NCBI GenBank assembly: GCA_019307815.1
Contig: JAFDIV010000008.1
Coordinates: forward strand, 50,047-114,046
Reading direction: 5' to 3'
Source: Deltaproteobacteria bacterium
GTDB lineage: Bacteria > Desulfobacterota > DSM-4660 > Desulfatiglandales > Desulfatiglandaceae
DNA: 64,000 bases
Below are positions 20,950-31,485 of the stretch, piece after piece (the stretch's first letter is position 1; the number at the start of each line of letters is the position of its first letter). The notes under the pieces were generated by a model. The model was not told the DNA's origin. It was given only the letters and a program-made list of their open reading frames with translations, and ran no database searches. Made by a program: the position numbers and the translations under genes.

Positions 20950-21846
20950 CTAATCAAGCTGCTGGCCCGTAAGCATCCTGAGGGCATCCAGGTACTTCTC
21001 TCTGGTCTTATCAATAATCTCCTGTGGAAGCTTGGGAGGTGGAGGCTGTTTTCCCCAGCCTATTTCCGTGAGGTAGTCTCGAAGGAACTGTTTGTCAAAG
21101 CTACGCTGGGGCCTTCCGGGCTCGTATTCCTCTGCTGGCCAAAACCTAGAAGAATCAGGAGTAAGGACTTCATCTATCAGGATAAGTTGTCCATCATGAA
21201 TGCCGAACTCGAATTTGGTATCGGCAATGATGATGCCCCTTTCACGGGCATAGGCCCGGCCAAACTCATAGATTGCCAGACTATAGGCCTTGACCTTCTC
21301 AGCTATCTCTTGTCCAAGCAGCTCAGCCGCCTTTTCAAAGGGTATATTCTCATCATGTATGCCTCCTTCTGCCTTTGTGGATGGGGTAAACAGGGCTTCA
21401 GGCAGCTCTTGTGACTCCTTGAGGTCCGGTGGCAGGTCAATCCCGCACACACTTCCCTTTTCCAGATACTCCTTCCAGCCAGAACCGGCCAGGTACCCCC
21501 TGACAATGCATTCCACGGGCAAGGGTTCGGCCTTTTTCACAAGCATGCTGCGGCCCTTAAGCTGATCGGCATATGGCTGGCACACAGATGGATAATCCTT
21601 TGGATCATAGGATACAACATGGTTGGGTATGATATGGGCCACCTTTTCAAACCAGAAAAGGGACATCTGGGTCAAAATCCTCCCTTTGTCAGGAATAGGA
21701 TCATCCATCACCACATCATAGGCAGAGATCCTATCGCTTGCCACAATAAGGAGCATATCCTCCACCTCGTAGATATCCCTTACCTTTCCTCTCTTGAGCA
21801 GTTGTATTCCTTCTAAATTAGATTCCCTCAAGATTTCCGTGCTCAT
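20950..21846 (-). CDS. purC: Phosphoribosylaminoimidazole-succinocarboxamide synthase
   Basis: A 298-residue SAICAR synthase, the step of purine synthesis that joins CAIR and aspartate. Signatures include [47 protein letters not shown] and [14 protein letters not shown]. The length fits the fungal/deltaproteobacterial class (about 300) rather than the 235-residue E. coli form. ATG with AAGGGG seven bases before. A single-gene unit with no other pur genes nearby. Confidence 0.96.
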   Translation of the reverse strand: MSTEILRESNLEGIQLLKRGKVRDIYEVEDMLLIVASDRISAYDVVMDDPIPDKGRILTQMSLFWFEKVAHIIPNHVVSYDPKDYPSVCQPYADQLKGRSMLVKKAEPLPVECIVRGYLAGSGWKEYLEKGSVCGIDLPPDLKESQELPEALFTPSTKAEGGIHDENIPFEKAAELLGQEIAEKVKAYSLAIYEFGRAYARERGIIIADTKFEFGIHDGQLILIDEVLTPDSSRFWPAEEYEPGRPQRSFDKQFLRDYLTEIGWGKQPPPPKLPQEIIDKTREKYLDALRMLTGQQLD

Positions 21847-22049
21847 CTTTGACCCCTTTCTGTGTGTTTTGGTTGGAAAAATAATATGCTTTAAACTCGT
21901 TTATGTTTGCCCAAAAGCCTCCTAATGTGAAACGGGCTTCTTCCGATAAATAAAGATAAATAAGCTAAAACCCTGATAGGGCATTGACCCAGGCTACTTA
22001 CCTAGCATATATGAATGAATCAGGTCCCCACCAAAGGAGGTAAAAACCC

Positions 22050-22328
22050 ATGGCCGTAGCTGAAGAAAACCTTGCTATCAGGCACGCCCTCCTGAACCTG
22101 GAAGACAGAATCGAACGCATGCATCGTGACTTCGACAAATTCATCCACGACGAAATCGAAAGAATGCCCGACTGGGAGCGACTGGAAAGGGATCTGATCA
22201 CATTCTCAAAGAAAAAGATATTTGACCTTGAATTGGCCAACCAGCTTGACAGGATCCTGTACAAGTTTCAAAACCGCAAAAGAATCTGGCTGCGCTGGCT
22301 CGAAGAACGCGATGGTGCTTCAAAATAG
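22050..22328 (+). CDS. Small charged helical protein of unknown function
   Basis: A 92-residue protein with no recognised family. It is rich in Arg, Glu, Asp and Leu, predicted to be all helix, and carries heptad-like spacing (LEDRIERMHRDFDKFIHDEIERM) that suggests a coiled coil. The ribosome site AAGGAGG seven to eight bases before ATG is near ideal, which argues for a real gene. It is alone between purC and the transglycosylase gene, convergent to the latter. Confidence 0.65.
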   Translation: MAVAEENLAIRHALLNLEDRIERMHRDFDKFIHDEIERMPDWERLERDLITFSKKKIFDLELANQLDRILYKFQNRKRIWLRWLEERDGASK

Positions 22329-22347
22329 AGACTCGGCCCTTTCCGTA

Positions 22348-23769
22348 TCATCTACATCCCCTGCCCTTGAGCCGGGTCATGTACTCATCATAATACCTTA
22401 ACACCATGTTCCGGAATGTCACAGTTTCAGGAAAGGGAGGGATCCCTTGGTATTTGCGGACGCGGTTAGGGCCGGCATTATAGGCCGCAAGAGCAAGACT
22501 TATATCACCTTTATACTTATTAAGCATATCTGTAAGATACCTATAACCGTGTCTTATGGCCTCTGTTGCATCAAGGCGATCATCCCATCCCTCTTTGACC
22601 AGTTGCTCCGCATACCGGGAAAAGAGTTCTTTCCTCCTCTTGGCAAACCGTATGGCCCGCTGCATACATACCCATGCCCTCAGGACATTATCCCCCATCC
22701 CCTGGTTTTCCACGGCCTCAATTAGCGCCAGCGCCCTGCTCTTCCATTCCCTTTCACGCCTGAGTAGCTCCCGTGCCTCTTGGAGATAGGATGGCACAAA
22801 GATCGACTTCATACCCAGTTGCTTGGCTGTCTGGGGCATGATCTGGGTGATACCGGCTGCACCCACCTGGGATACGGCAATGGGGTCAAAGTTGGACTCC
22901 CTCTTTATGAGGGCCATGAAAAGAAGGGGATCAACCCTATAGTGACGGCCTTTGGATCTTTGGAATAAGCGCTCCACTACCGCCGCATATTCCCTTTCCC
23001 GTCCGCTCAACACCTTTTTCCAGGCCCCCCGGTTAAAAGGTCCCTTCTTATGGGCGCAAGAGTCAAGATCAAAACAGGCCAATACCCTTTTGGGCGCCAT
23101 CTGAACAAAGCGATTGAACACTTCATTGACAAAAGGGGCATTATCCGGGCTTAGAGGGGGATCTATCTGGCTTCCCATGTAAGAGCGGTTGTAAAAATCA
23201 GCCAAGCCTTCCCTAAGCCGATAGCGGTACCTGGCAAAACTCGTGGCCAACTCCCGCTCCAATAGCCCTCCGCAGATATTCCTGTCAAGCCTCTGGTCCT
23301 TATCCGGGTGAAGCTCATCATAATAATCCTTGAACCCTTCAAGTGCTTGTTCCCTCTTGTCCTTATAGGATAGGACAAGATGCATGATGGACTCTATCTC
23401 ATCTTCCTCTAGCCCTTGAGATCTTTCGCGCTTGAGGGCCTCAATAACATCCTCATAAAGACCATCAGCATCTTCCAGCATCTCCTTTGCCCGACGATAT
23501 TGATCTGTAAGCTGCACCCTGAGGCCGAATTCCTGGGCCACTTCAGGCCGAATTCTCAAAATTCCCGCCTCACCGCGATAGGTGCCTTCCTCAAGGCTCT
23601 TTTTGATAAGATTCAGATTGTGCTCTGCAATAATATCCCTCAAAAGCGACAGGGCCTCAGAGTCAGGAGCATTTGCCCCATGGCAAACCAAGGATAAGAG
23701 GAGGAATAGGGACAGGGGAACAAGGACCCTCAAAAATCGAGCCACAGTCTTCTCCAAAACGAATGGCAT
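22348..23769 (-). CDS. Lytic transglycosylase (SLT domain), periplasmic
   Basis: About 473 residues: signal peptide (LVPLSLFLLLSLVCHGANA), a long helical region, then an SLT domain from about residue 285. The catalytic Glu is in ALIKRESNFDP, followed by GAAGITQIMPQTAKQLGM and the C-terminal LALAAYNAGPNRVRKY. It would cleave peptidoglycan glycan strands to 1,6-anhydro products. ATG at 23769 is chosen; a TTG seven codons upstream is possible, and neither has a clear ribosome site. Confidence 0.87.
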   Translation of the reverse strand: MPFVLEKTVARFLRVLVPLSLFLLLSLVCHGANAPDSEALSLLRDIIAEHNLNLIKKSLEEGTYRGEAGILRIRPEVAQEFGLRVQLTDQYRRAKEMLEDADGLYEDVIEALKRERSQGLEEDEIESIMHLVLSYKDKREQALEGFKDYYDELHPDKDQRLDRNICGGLLERELATSFARYRYRLREGLADFYNRSYMGSQIDPPLSPDNAPFVNEVFNRFVQMAPKRVLACFDLDSCAHKKGPFNRGAWKKVLSGREREYAAVVERLFQRSKGRHYRVDPLLFMALIKRESNFDPIAVSQVGAAGITQIMPQTAKQLGMKSIFVPSYLQEARELLRREREWKSRALALIEAVENQGMGDNVLRAWVCMQRAIRFAKRRKELFSRYAEQLVKEGWDDRLDATEAIRHGYRYLTDMLNKYKGDISLALAAYNAGPNRVRKYQGIPPFPETVTFRNMVLRYYDEYMTRLKGRGCR

Positions 23770-23912
23770 TTCAGAAGTGATGGGACACAAGGAATTTATG
23801 AGCCGATACTGTAACAGAAAAACGACATGAATTGAAGCGGAGAATCCTTCTTATTTTGTAACCGGCCTACGGCAGGGCTTTTGACCTTCCTTCTCATTTC
23901 AATTATGTGCCG

Positions 23913-24012
23913 TTGACAATCCGCTAGCTGCTCTTAATTTAATTGAGAACGCATTAAGTAACCCGTTGTTCAATGGACTCATCACGCGCCTTGCCCTGAC
24001 AATCATTTCCAT
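23913..24012 (+). promoter_or_regulatory. Candidate clpB promoter region
   Basis: The 367-base gap between the divergent transglycosylase and clpB genes holds two candidates. One is a sigma-70-like TTGACA (23913) with TAATTT 16 bases later. The other is a weak heat-shock-like pair, CTTGCC (23990) and TTCCAT (24007). Both precede the clpB ATG, which has AGGAGG upstream. Neither is decisive. Confidence 0.25.
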
Positions 24013-24136
24013 GGCATGGCGCATGACAAAATCAGGGCCCTATCTCGGTATGCACGGTTACCATCACCTTTTCACACAAAAATAACTGAGGTTCGGTTGG
24101 GCCCTGAGATCATAGATTCTAGGAGGAACAAACATC

Positions 24137-26719
24137 ATGAGGTTTGATAAATTTACACTAAAGGCACAAGAAGCCATACAGGCCTCACAGCAGGTGGCCG
24201 AGCGGTTCGGCAACCAGCAGATTGAGCCTGAACATATTGTTCGAGCGATTTTGGATCAAAAGGAAGGGGTCATTCCCCCGCTTCTGGGAAAAATAGGGGC
24301 AAGCCAGGCCCAGCTCATTGAGGCCCTTGAGGCGGCCCTTGACAAGCTTCCCAAGGTCTCGGGAGCTACAGCAGGCCAGCTCTATATCTCGCCCCGGACA
24401 AAAAACGTACTGGACAATGCCTTCGCAGAAGCGGAGCAGATGAAAGATGAATACGTGAGCCTGGAGCATATCCTCCTGGCCGTAACAGAGGAAAAGGAGG
24501 GTGAGGCAGCCCGAATCCTGGCCCAGGCCGGTATTACCAGGGATACCATCCTGAAGGCCCTAGTGGATATCCGAGGCGGTCAGCGCATCACAGACCAGAA
24601 TCCCGAGGATAAATACCAGGCACTGGAGCGCTTCAGCAAGGATCTCACTGCCCTGGCGGCAAAGGGAGAGCTGGATCCGGTGATCGGACGGGATGATGAA
24701 ATCCGCAGGGTCATCCAGGTGCTATCCCGAAGGACCAAGAACAACCCCGTGCTCATTGGTGAGCCGGGTGTAGGAAAGACCGCCATTGTGGAAGGCCTGG
24801 CCCAGAGGATCGTCCAGGGTGATATCCCCGAGACATTAAAAGATAAGCGGGTAGTGGCCCTTGACATGGGATCCCTCATTGCAGGGGCCAAGTACCGCGG
24901 TGAATTTGAAGACAGGCTCAAGGCGGTCATCAAAGAAATCACCGACTCCCACGGACAGATCATCCTTTTTATTGATGAGATGCACACGCTTGTGGGCGCA
25001 GGGGCGGCCGAGGGCGCTGTGGATGCATCCAACATGCTGAAACCGGCCCTTGCAAGGGGTGAGCTGAGGTGCATAGGGGCCACCACCATCAAGGAATACC
25101 GCAAATACATTGAAAAGGATGCGGCCCTGGAGCGGCGTTTCCAGCCCGTGTTGGTGGAAGAGCCTACAGTGGAAGATACCATTTCCATACTTCGAGGTCT
25201 TAAAGAGAAATACGAGGTCCACCACGGTGTGCGTATAAAGGACTCAGCCATTGTGGCTGCAGCCACCCTGTCGCATCGGTACATTACGGATCGCTTCTTG
25301 CCTGACAAGGCCATTGACCTTATAGATGAGGCCACGAGCCGGCTTCGAATCGAGATTGACAGCATGCCTGCTGAAATCGACGACATCCAGCGCAAAATCA
25401 CCCAGCTGGAGATCGAGCGGGAGGCATTGAAAAAGGAAAAGGACCAGGCCTCAAAGGATAGGCTTGAAAAGCTGGAGCAAGAGCTAAGCCAGCTTACCGC
25501 ACAAAGGGAGGAAATGATAGGGCACTGGAAAAAGGAAAAGGAGACCATCACGAGGATCCGGGAGATCAAGGAAAGGCTGGAATCCACCAAGTCAGAGGCC
25601 CAGATCGCAGAACGCGAGGGCGATCTTACCCGAGCCGCGGAATTGAAGTACGGCACCCTCATCGAGCTGGAAAAAGCCCTGGAGGAGGAGAACAAAAAGC
25701 TGGCAGAGCTCCAGGCTGACCGCAAGATGCTGAAAGAGGAAGTGGATGCCGAGGACATTGCAGAAGTGGTGGCCAAATGGACCGGAATCCCTGTGGCCAA
25801 GCTCATGGAAGGGGAAAAGGAAAAGCTCCTTCACATGGAGGAAAGGCTTGCCCAGAGGGTGGTTGGGCAAGAAAAAGGCATCATTGCGGTGGCCAATGCC
25901 GTGAGGCGGGCAAGGTCAGGGCTTCAGGATCCCAACAGGCCCATTGGCTCCTTCATCTTCATGGGACCCACCGGCGTGGGCAAGACCGAACTTGCCCGTG
26001 CCTTGGCTGAGTTCCTGTTCGACGATGAAAAATACCTCATTCGGGTGGATATGTCCGAGTATATGGAAAAGCATTCAGTGGCACGCCTCATCGGTGCGCC
26101 CCCAGGTTATGTGGGCTATGAAGAAGGGGGGTATCTTACCGAGGCGGTCCGTAGGCATCCCTACTCGGTGATCCTGTTTGACGAGATCGAAAAGGCCCAT
26201 CCTGACGTGTTTAACGCCTTGCTGCAGATCCTGGACGATGGACGCCTCACGGACGGCAAGGGCCGCACCGTGGACTTCAAGAACACGGTCTTGATCATGA
26301 CCTCAAACATAGGGAGCCAGTGGATCCAGGAGCTGGCTGGCAAGGATGAAAAGGAAATGGAAAGACGGGTGATGGAGGCACTAAGGGCCACCTTTAAGCC
26401 CGAATTCCTGAATCGAGTTGATGAGATTGTCATATTCAATTCTCTAGGCCCTGACGAAATAAAGAAGATCGTGGACATCCAGATCGGTTTGCTGGCCAAA
26501 CGGCTGGAGCCCCAAAAGATCACCATTGAGCTTACACCAGATGCAAAAGAGCTTCTGGCCAATACAGGGTTTGACCCGGTTTATGGGGCTCGGCCCTTGA
26601 AACGAACAATCCAGCATCTGATTCAGGATCCCATGGCCACCAAGATCCTGGAAGGCTCCATTAAAGAAGGAGATCATGTGGTGATTGATGCAAAAGATGG
26701 AGAGATTGTATTCAAGTGA
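24137..26719 (+). CDS. clpB: ATP-dependent disaggregase ClpB
   Basis: An 860-residue Hsp100. It has the N-domain (1-145), first AAA+ ring with Walker A GEPGVGKT (about 208), the coiled-coil M-domain (about 400-530, [21 protein letters not shown]) that separates ClpB from ClpA/C, and second AAA+ with GPTGVGKT (about 612) and the pore motif GYVGYEEGG. It works with DnaK (18-20 kb) to resolubilise aggregates. ATG with AGGAGG about ten bases upstream. Long antisense open frames across it are codon-bias shadows. Confidence 0.97.
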   Translation: MRFDKFTLKAQEAIQASQQVAERFGNQQIEPEHIVRAILDQKEGVIPPLLGKIGASQAQLIEALEAALDKLPKVSGATAGQLYISPRTKNVLDNAFAEAEQMKDEYVSLEHILLAVTEEKEGEAARILAQAGITRDTILKALVDIRGGQRITDQNPEDKYQALERFSKDLTALAAKGELDPVIGRDDEIRRVIQVLSRRTKNNPVLIGEPGVGKTAIVEGLAQRIVQGDIPETLKDKRVVALDMGSLIAGAKYRGEFEDRLKAVIKEITDSHGQIILFIDEMHTLVGAGAAEGAVDASNMLKPALARGELRCIGATTIKEYRKYIEKDAALERRFQPVLVEEPTVEDTISILRGLKEKYEVHHGVRIKDSAIVAAATLSHRYITDRFLPDKAIDLIDEATSRLRIEIDSMPAEIDDIQRKITQLEIEREALKKEKDQASKDRLEKLEQELSQLTAQREEMIGHWKKEKETITRIREIKERLESTKSEAQIAEREGDLTRAAELKYGTLIELEKALEEENKKLAELQADRKMLKEEVDAEDIAEVVAKWTGIPVAKLMEGEKEKLLHMEERLAQRVVGQEKGIIAVANAVRRARSGLQDPNRPIGSFIFMGPTGVGKTELARALAEFLFDDEKYLIRVDMSEYMEKHSVARLIGAPPGYVGYEEGGYLTEAVRRHPYSVILFDEIEKAHPDVFNALLQILDDGRLTDGKGRTVDFKNTVLIMTSNIGSQWIQELAGKDEKEMERRVMEALRATFKPEFLNRVDEIVIFNSLGPDEIKKIVDIQIGLLAKRLEPQKITIELTPDAKELLANTGFDPVYGARPLKRTIQHLIQDPMATKILEGSIKEGDHVVIDAKDGEIVFK

Positions 26720-26728
26720 ACAAAAAAA

Positions 26729-26819
26729 GAAGCCAGGAGTCAGAAGACAGAAGATAAGAGGCTGCCTTTGGGCAGCCTTTCTGAGTTCTAACTCCTAACT
26801 CCTGGCTCCTGGCTTCTTA
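26729..26819. terminator. Nested inverted-repeat terminator between clpB and the HU gene
   Basis: The inner hairpin is AGGCTGCC-TTTG-GGCAGCCT (26759-26778) followed by TT. It is enclosed by an outer inverted repeat, GAAGCCAGGAG (26729-26739) with CTCCTGGCTTC near 26808-26818. It lies between convergent clpB and HU genes and could stop transcription from both sides; the outer arm reaches into the end of the HU gene. Confidence 0.7.
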
Positions 26820-27160
26820 TCTACTACTCCATTAATTTTATCCTTCAATTTCCTGGAGGACTGAAAGACGACGGTCTTACGGGAAGGAATGATGATGGAT
26901 TCTCCGGTCTGAGGATGCCTCCCTTTTCTGGCCCACTTGAACCGGACCTTGAACCTTCCAAATCCTGTGATCAGAACATCCTCGCCCTTTTCCAGTCTCC
27001 CCTTTATGATCTCAAAAAGGCTGTCCACAATCTGGGCAGCCCTTCTTTTGGTCAACCCCCGGCTTTGCATCTCAGGAAAAAGGGGCCTTTGAACCGGCTT
27101 TCCAGCCCCTTCCGAGGAGAACTTCCGCCTGAGGCTTTCCACAATATGGGCCTTATTCAT
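26795..27160 (-). CDS. HU/IHF-family DNA-binding protein with an insert
   Basis: A 121-residue protein of the HU/IHF family. LTKRRAAQIVDSLFEIIKGRLEKGEDVLITGFGRF, GRHPQTGESIIIPSRK (the DNA-bending arm with Pro) and the terminal LKDKING are clear; ITGFGRFKVR is closest to IHF-alpha. Between helix 1 (MNKAHIVESLRRKF) and helix 2 there are about 20 extra residues (SSEGAGKPVQRPLFPEMQSRG), so it is longer than the usual 90-100. No ribosome site is obvious. Confidence 0.88.
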   Translation of the reverse strand: MNKAHIVESLRRKFSSEGAGKPVQRPLFPEMQSRGLTKRRAAQIVDSLFEIIKGRLEKGEDVLITGFGRFKVRFKWARKGRHPQTGESIIIPSRKTVVFQSSRKLKDKINGVVDKKPGARS

Positions 27161-27326
27161 GGGAGGCTATAGACTTTGTTGATTAACTTCGTTTATATGA
27201 CAAACCTGGTCTTTTTTATCAGACAGCCCCTCTTTTTCATAAGATCTATCATTTGATTATTGGCAAAAAATCTCACATCTGCTAACCTTTGTCAACTAAA
27301 GGAAAATAATCAAGCGAGCCTCCATC

Positions 27327-28370
27327 ATGAGACCATCCTTTCAACCCAGGCTCATAAATCCTCCTTTTTCAGACCCAGGTCTTTTTATTCCATTCCGGTT
27401 TGAAAAAAGGGCCCTGCTATTTGACTTGGGCGATTTACACCCCCTCTCTCCAAGGGACCTTCTCAAGGTCACCCATGCCTTTGTGACCCATACCCATATG
27501 GACCATTTCATCGGGTTCGATACCTTGTTGAGACATTTCCTTGGAAGACACAAGACCCTCCACCTCTTCGGCCCCCCTGGCTTTTTCGGTAATGTGGAAG
27601 GGAAGCTGGCCGCCTACACCTGGAATCTGGTTGGAGAATATGAAAACGAACTCCTGATTCACGTCCATGAGGTCCATTCCGATAAGATCGTGCGCAAGAC
27701 CTATGTGTGCAGGGAGCAGTTCAAGGCCAAGCCCGTACTATCCTCCACAGAGAACAATGGAATCATCTGGGCCGAACCGGCTTTTACCGTGGCTGCCGCC
27801 CTCCTGGATCATCGTACGCCTTGCCTGGGTCTCTCACTGGTGGAGAATCTGTATGTAAACATCATAAAAGAAGCCCTGCAGGAAATGGGACTCCCCATAG
27901 GGCCATGGCTCAACCGATTCAAACAGGCTATCTATGAAAGAAAAGACCCTTCCAGTGATTTCTTCGTGACCTGGGAAGAGGGGGGAACAATCATAAGGGA
28001 AAAGCGTTTCACCCTAGGCCACCTTATCAACAAAATAGCCAAGATTTCACCGGGAAAGAAGATCAGCTACATCACGGATGTAATCGGAACTGAGGAAAAC
28101 AGGCAAAGGATTATCTCATTTATCAAAAACTCGGATATCCTTTTTATTGAAGCTGCCTTTTTGGACAGGGATAAGGAAATAGCCAGAAAAAAATTTCACC
28201 TAACCGCTAAAGAAGCAGGCCAGATCGCCGCCGAAGCCGGGGTGCAGTACCTCACTCTATTCCACTTTTCTCCCAGGTACGCAGGTGAAGAAGAGTTATT
28301 TGAAAAAGAGGCCCTTGAGGCCTATGAAGAGAAGAGGGGTCATCCCCCAAACTGCAAGTCGTGCAACTGA
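27327..28370 (+). CDS. Metallo-beta-lactamase fold hydrolase, RNase Z-like
   Basis: A 347-residue protein whose HTHMDH motif (about residues 54-59) and later FIEAAFLDRD and LFHFSPRY segments fit the MBL/RNase Z superfamily. RNase Z trims tRNA 3' ends; here the exosite arm is not obvious, so a tRNase Z-like hydrolase of unknown substrate is safer. The ribosome site is weak. The 3' end overlaps the convergent MsbA-like gene by 31 bases. Confidence 0.82.
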   Translation: MRPSFQPRLINPPFSDPGLFIPFRFEKRALLFDLGDLHPLSPRDLLKVTHAFVTHTHMDHFIGFDTLLRHFLGRHKTLHLFGPPGFFGNVEGKLAAYTWNLVGEYENELLIHVHEVHSDKIVRKTYVCREQFKAKPVLSSTENNGIIWAEPAFTVAAALLDHRTPCLGLSLVENLYVNIIKEALQEMGLPIGPWLNRFKQAIYERKDPSSDFFVTWEEGGTIIREKRFTLGHLINKIAKISPGKKISYITDVIGTEENRQRIISFIKNSDILFIEAAFLDRDKEIARKKFHLTAKEAGQIAAEAGVQYLTLFHFSPRYAGEEELFEKEALEAYEEKRGHPPNCKSCN

Positions 28371-30160
28371 CGAAACCTCCCGTTGAGGGCCAATAAATCC
28401 TCCAAGCTGCCGGACTCAATAATACGCCCCCCCTCCAGGACATAGATTTGATCTGCCCTCAAGATCGTGCTCAATCGGTGGGCCACAATGAGGATGGTCC
28501 TGGTCCCATGAAGCCGCTCAATGGTCTCCTGAACCAGACGCTCGCTTTCGGCATCCAAGGCCGATGCTGCCTCGTCCAGAATCAGGATAGCAGGATCGGT
28601 AAGCAAGGCCCTGGCAATGGCAATACGTTGTTTTTGTCCGCCAGAGAGCAAGGTGCCTTGGTCTCCCACGACCGTATCATAGCCTTTTGGTTGGGCCATA
28701 ATGAATTCATGGGCATTGGCCGCCTTGGCTGCTTCAATAACCTCATTCATACCCTTTGAGGGGTTTCCGTATCGGATATTATTGGCAATGGTATCGTGGA
28801 ACAGCAGGATGTCCTGGCTTACAATGCCAATCTGCCTACGAAGAGACTTCAGTGTCACATCCCTTATATCCATCCCGTCAATCCTTATGGCGCCGGCCGT
28901 GACATCGTAAAATCGTGGGATCAAGTCCAACAGCGTGCTCTTGCCAGCCCCTGTCGAGCCCACAAATGCCACCATCTCACCTGCCTGAATCTTGAAGGAA
29001 ACGCCCCGCAATACAAGATCCGCTGCATTATACCCAAACCTTACATTGTCAAACTCTATAGACCCCCTATGGCGGGGCATGTCCACAGCGCCAGGGCGGT
29101 CCTTTATTACAGGATCTGTATTCATGATGCCAAACACCCTCTGGGTGGCCCCCTGGAGGGTGCGCAGGCTGTTGTGCACTTTGGCCAGCCTCTTTACCGG
29201 AGCATAGACCCGAGAAAATGCGTACAGCATGGACATCATTTCTCCCAGGGTATGGTGGAAGTAGATCTTACCCAGAATGAGAATTCCCGGTAGTACCAGA
29301 AACAGGGTCACGTCCAGCATAGGGCCGAGCCCCATGTTCCATCGATACCAGTGCATCACCCTTTTATAGAGTTTCTCTGCCAGGTCCCGGAATTTCTCTG
29401 CCTCTTTGTCGCCCTGGAAAAACCCGTGCACGAGCTTCAGGCAAAGAAGGGTCTCCTGGTATGCTGAGGTCACCTCTGCAGTGGTATCCTGGACCCTGAC
29501 AGCATGCTTCTTTACCTTCTGGCCAAAAAGCCTGATTATCCACACAATCAAAGGGCCTACGACAAATACAATTATCGTAAGCTTGTAGTTCATTATGACA
29601 AGATAGACCAGGAATGCGAAGGCAGTTAGAGGATGTTGAATAAACCCACGTAAAACTTCCGCAATCCTGCCCTGCATTACGGTTAAGTCCGCGATAGCCC
29701 TGGCAACAAGCTCTCCACCCTTCTTCTCCTGGTAAAATTCCAGTGGCAAGGATATGAATTTCTTGTAAAGATCAATTCGGAGCGATTTCACGGCCCTGTT
29801 GGAAAAGGCAGCAGCCGATAGCCCTCCAAAATATGTGGTAATGGCCTTAAGAAATATTGCGGTAAATGCTATTACTGACAGTAATATCAGGAGCTCATTG
29901 GGGGTGATCTTGTCCACAATGGTGATCTGGGTTTTGTGCCATGAGAACCATGAGGAAGGATCGTGGGCGATCCATGGAATCTTCCAGGTTACTGGCTCAT
30001 TGCCAAGTTTCATTCCCTTGTCTACAAATGGCTGAAGAAGGTAAGCTGGGACCACCAAGAAAAGGGAAGAGATGGCGGTCAGACCCATTGACACAAACAT
30101 CAGGGCCTTGTGCCTTCGAACATACCTCGCTATGTCCTTCCCTAATATGAATTCAAGCAT
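28340..30160 (-). CDS. msbA: MsbA-type ABC exporter (lipid flippase)
   Basis: A 606-residue half-transporter: six membrane helices (about 20-330) fused to an ATPase. Walker A is GSTGAGKST (about residue 390), the signature LSGGQKQR, Walker B ILILDEAASALD and the H-loop VAHRLST. It probably flips lipid A-core or another lipid across the inner membrane. An extra periplasmic loop of about 35 residues (WKIPWIAHDPSSWFSWHKTQ) sits between helices 1 and 2 and is a feature of the deltaproteobacterial subfamily as I recall it. Downstream of the acyl-CoA dehydrogenase on the same strand, 112 bases apart. Confidence 0.85.
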   Translation of the reverse strand: MLEFILGKDIARYVRRHKALMFVSMGLTAISSLFLVVPAYLLQPFVDKGMKLGNEPVTWKIPWIAHDPSSWFSWHKTQITIVDKITPNELLILLSVIAFTAIFLKAITTYFGGLSAAAFSNRAVKSLRIDLYKKFISLPLEFYQEKKGGELVARAIADLTVMQGRIAEVLRGFIQHPLTAFAFLVYLVIMNYKLTIIVFVVGPLIVWIIRLFGQKVKKHAVRVQDTTAEVTSAYQETLLCLKLVHGFFQGDKEAEKFRDLAEKLYKRVMHWYRWNMGLGPMLDVTLFLVLPGILILGKIYFHHTLGEMMSMLYAFSRVYAPVKRLAKVHNSLRTLQGATQRVFGIMNTDPVIKDRPGAVDMPRHRGSIEFDNVRFGYNAADLVLRGVSFKIQAGEMVAFVGSTGAGKSTLLDLIPRFYDVTAGAIRIDGMDIRDVTLKSLRRQIGIVSQDILLFHDTIANNIRYGNPSKGMNEVIEAAKAANAHEFIMAQPKGYDTVVGDQGTLLSGGQKQRIAIARALLTDPAILILDEAASALDAESERLVQETIERLHGTRTILIVAHRLSTILRADQIYVLEGGRIIESGSLEDLLALNGRFRQLHDLQFGG

Positions 30161-30272
30161 GGTTCTGATTCTTGTCGATTAATCCACACGAAGTGATATC
30201 TTGTTCATCGGATGCCGGCAGGGTATTGTTGAGCATAGAAAAAAACAGGTGGAGGTCGACCTGGATCCTTAT

Positions 30273-31424
30273 CTATACAGCACCTATGTAACGGGAAATT
30301 ACGATCCTTTGAACCTCAGAGGTTCCCTCTCCTATCTCAAGCAATTTCTGATCCCTATAAAAGCGTTCCACATCATATTCCTTCATCAGCCCATACCCAC
30401 CATGGAGCTGCACCGCATGGTTAGCACAACGATACATCACCTCTGAGCAGTAAAGTTTGGCCATGGCAGCCTCTTTTCCAAAGGGCTTATTATTGTCGCA
30501 AAGCCAGCAGGCCTTGTAAAGGATAAGTCGGGCGCACTCGATTTCCATGGCCATATCGGCCAGTTTAAAGGAATTCACCTGAAAATGGGAAATGGGTTTT
30601 CCAAACTGGACCCTCTCTCTGGCGTATTTGAGTGCCATTTCAAAGCACCCTTGAGCTCCCCCCAGCCCCATGGCCCCGATAGAGAGCCTGCCGCGGTCCA
30701 AGGTCTCCAGCATCTGGTGAAATCCATGGCCCCTCTGTCCCAGGAGATTCTCTTTGGGCACCCGGCAATCATCAAAGTAAAGCTCACTCGTATTGGAGGC
30801 GCGCCACATCATCTTGCCGTGCATGGGCCTGGCCTCATACCCTGGGGTCCCTGTTTCCACGAGGATACAGGAAAGCTCGGGTCTCCCATCATCCCTTGTA
30901 CCTGTTCGGCAGAGGGCGGTCACGCCAGCGCTGATCTTGGTAGAGGCATTGGTGATAAAGATCTTGCTCCCATTAACCACCCACTGGTCGCCCTCCAGTA
31001 CAGCAGTGGTCTTGGAATTGCCTGCGTCTGAGCCTGCATTGGGCTCAGTAAGCCCAAATCCCCACAGAGCCTCCCCCCTACAAAGCTTAGGGAGATACTT
31101 CTGCTTTTGCTCTTCACTACCATAATAATATATGGGGCCAATGCCCAGGGAATTGCCGGCTGCCACGGTGGCAGCATGGGAGCCGTCCACCCGGGCGATT
31201 TCTTCTGTGGCTATAATGTAAGACATGTAGTCCATGCCTTGGCCGCCATAGGTCTCGCTTACGACCATCCCGAAAAGACCCAGCTCGGCCATCTTTTGCA
31301 TGGTCTCATAGGAGAACTCTTCCCTCTCATCCAGCTCCCTAGCAATCGGCCTGATTTCCTTCTCAGCGAAATCTCTTACTGATTTACGGAGAATTTCCTG
31401 CTCCATGGATAAACTGAAGTCCAT
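30273..31424 (-). CDS. Acyl-CoA dehydrogenase
   Basis: A 383-residue FAD enzyme that puts a double bond into an acyl-CoA. FAD/substrate signatures are GFGLTEPNAGSD and VNGSKIFITNAS; the catalytic base is the Glu of IGEGTSEVQR near the C-terminus, the position used in short/medium-chain, butyryl- and glutaryl-CoA enzymes. The chain length it prefers cannot be read. ATG at 31424 with AAGGAG five bases upstream is preferred to the GTG two codons before. Divergent from the thiolase-like/DUF35 genes, which makes a shared CoA pathway plausible. Confidence 0.93.
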   Translation of the reverse strand: MDFSLSMEQEILRKSVRDFAEKEIRPIARELDEREEFSYETMQKMAELGLFGMVVSETYGGQGMDYMSYIIATEEIARVDGSHAATVAAGNSLGIGPIYYYGSEEQKQKYLPKLCRGEALWGFGLTEPNAGSDAGNSKTTAVLEGDQWVVNGSKIFITNASTKISAGVTALCRTGTRDDGRPELSCILVETGTPGYEARPMHGKMMWRASNTSELYFDDCRVPKENLLGQRGHGFHQMLETLDRGRLSIGAMGLGGAQGCFEMALKYARERVQFGKPISHFQVNSFKLADMAMEIECARLILYKACWLCDNNKPFGKEAAMAKLYCSEVMYRCANHAVQLHGGYGLMKEYDVERFYRDQKLLEIGEGTSEVQRIVISRYIGAV

Positions 31425-31485
31425 AACCACTCCTTCCCCCGGGGCTTTGAGATAGGTAATATAAAAATTTCACCAATTCGGGGAA

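Noticed and set aside
24580..25806. A 408-residue minus-strand open frame inside clpB
   Set aside because: It is antisense to strongly conserved clpB codons, Ser-rich from codon bias, with no ribosome site.
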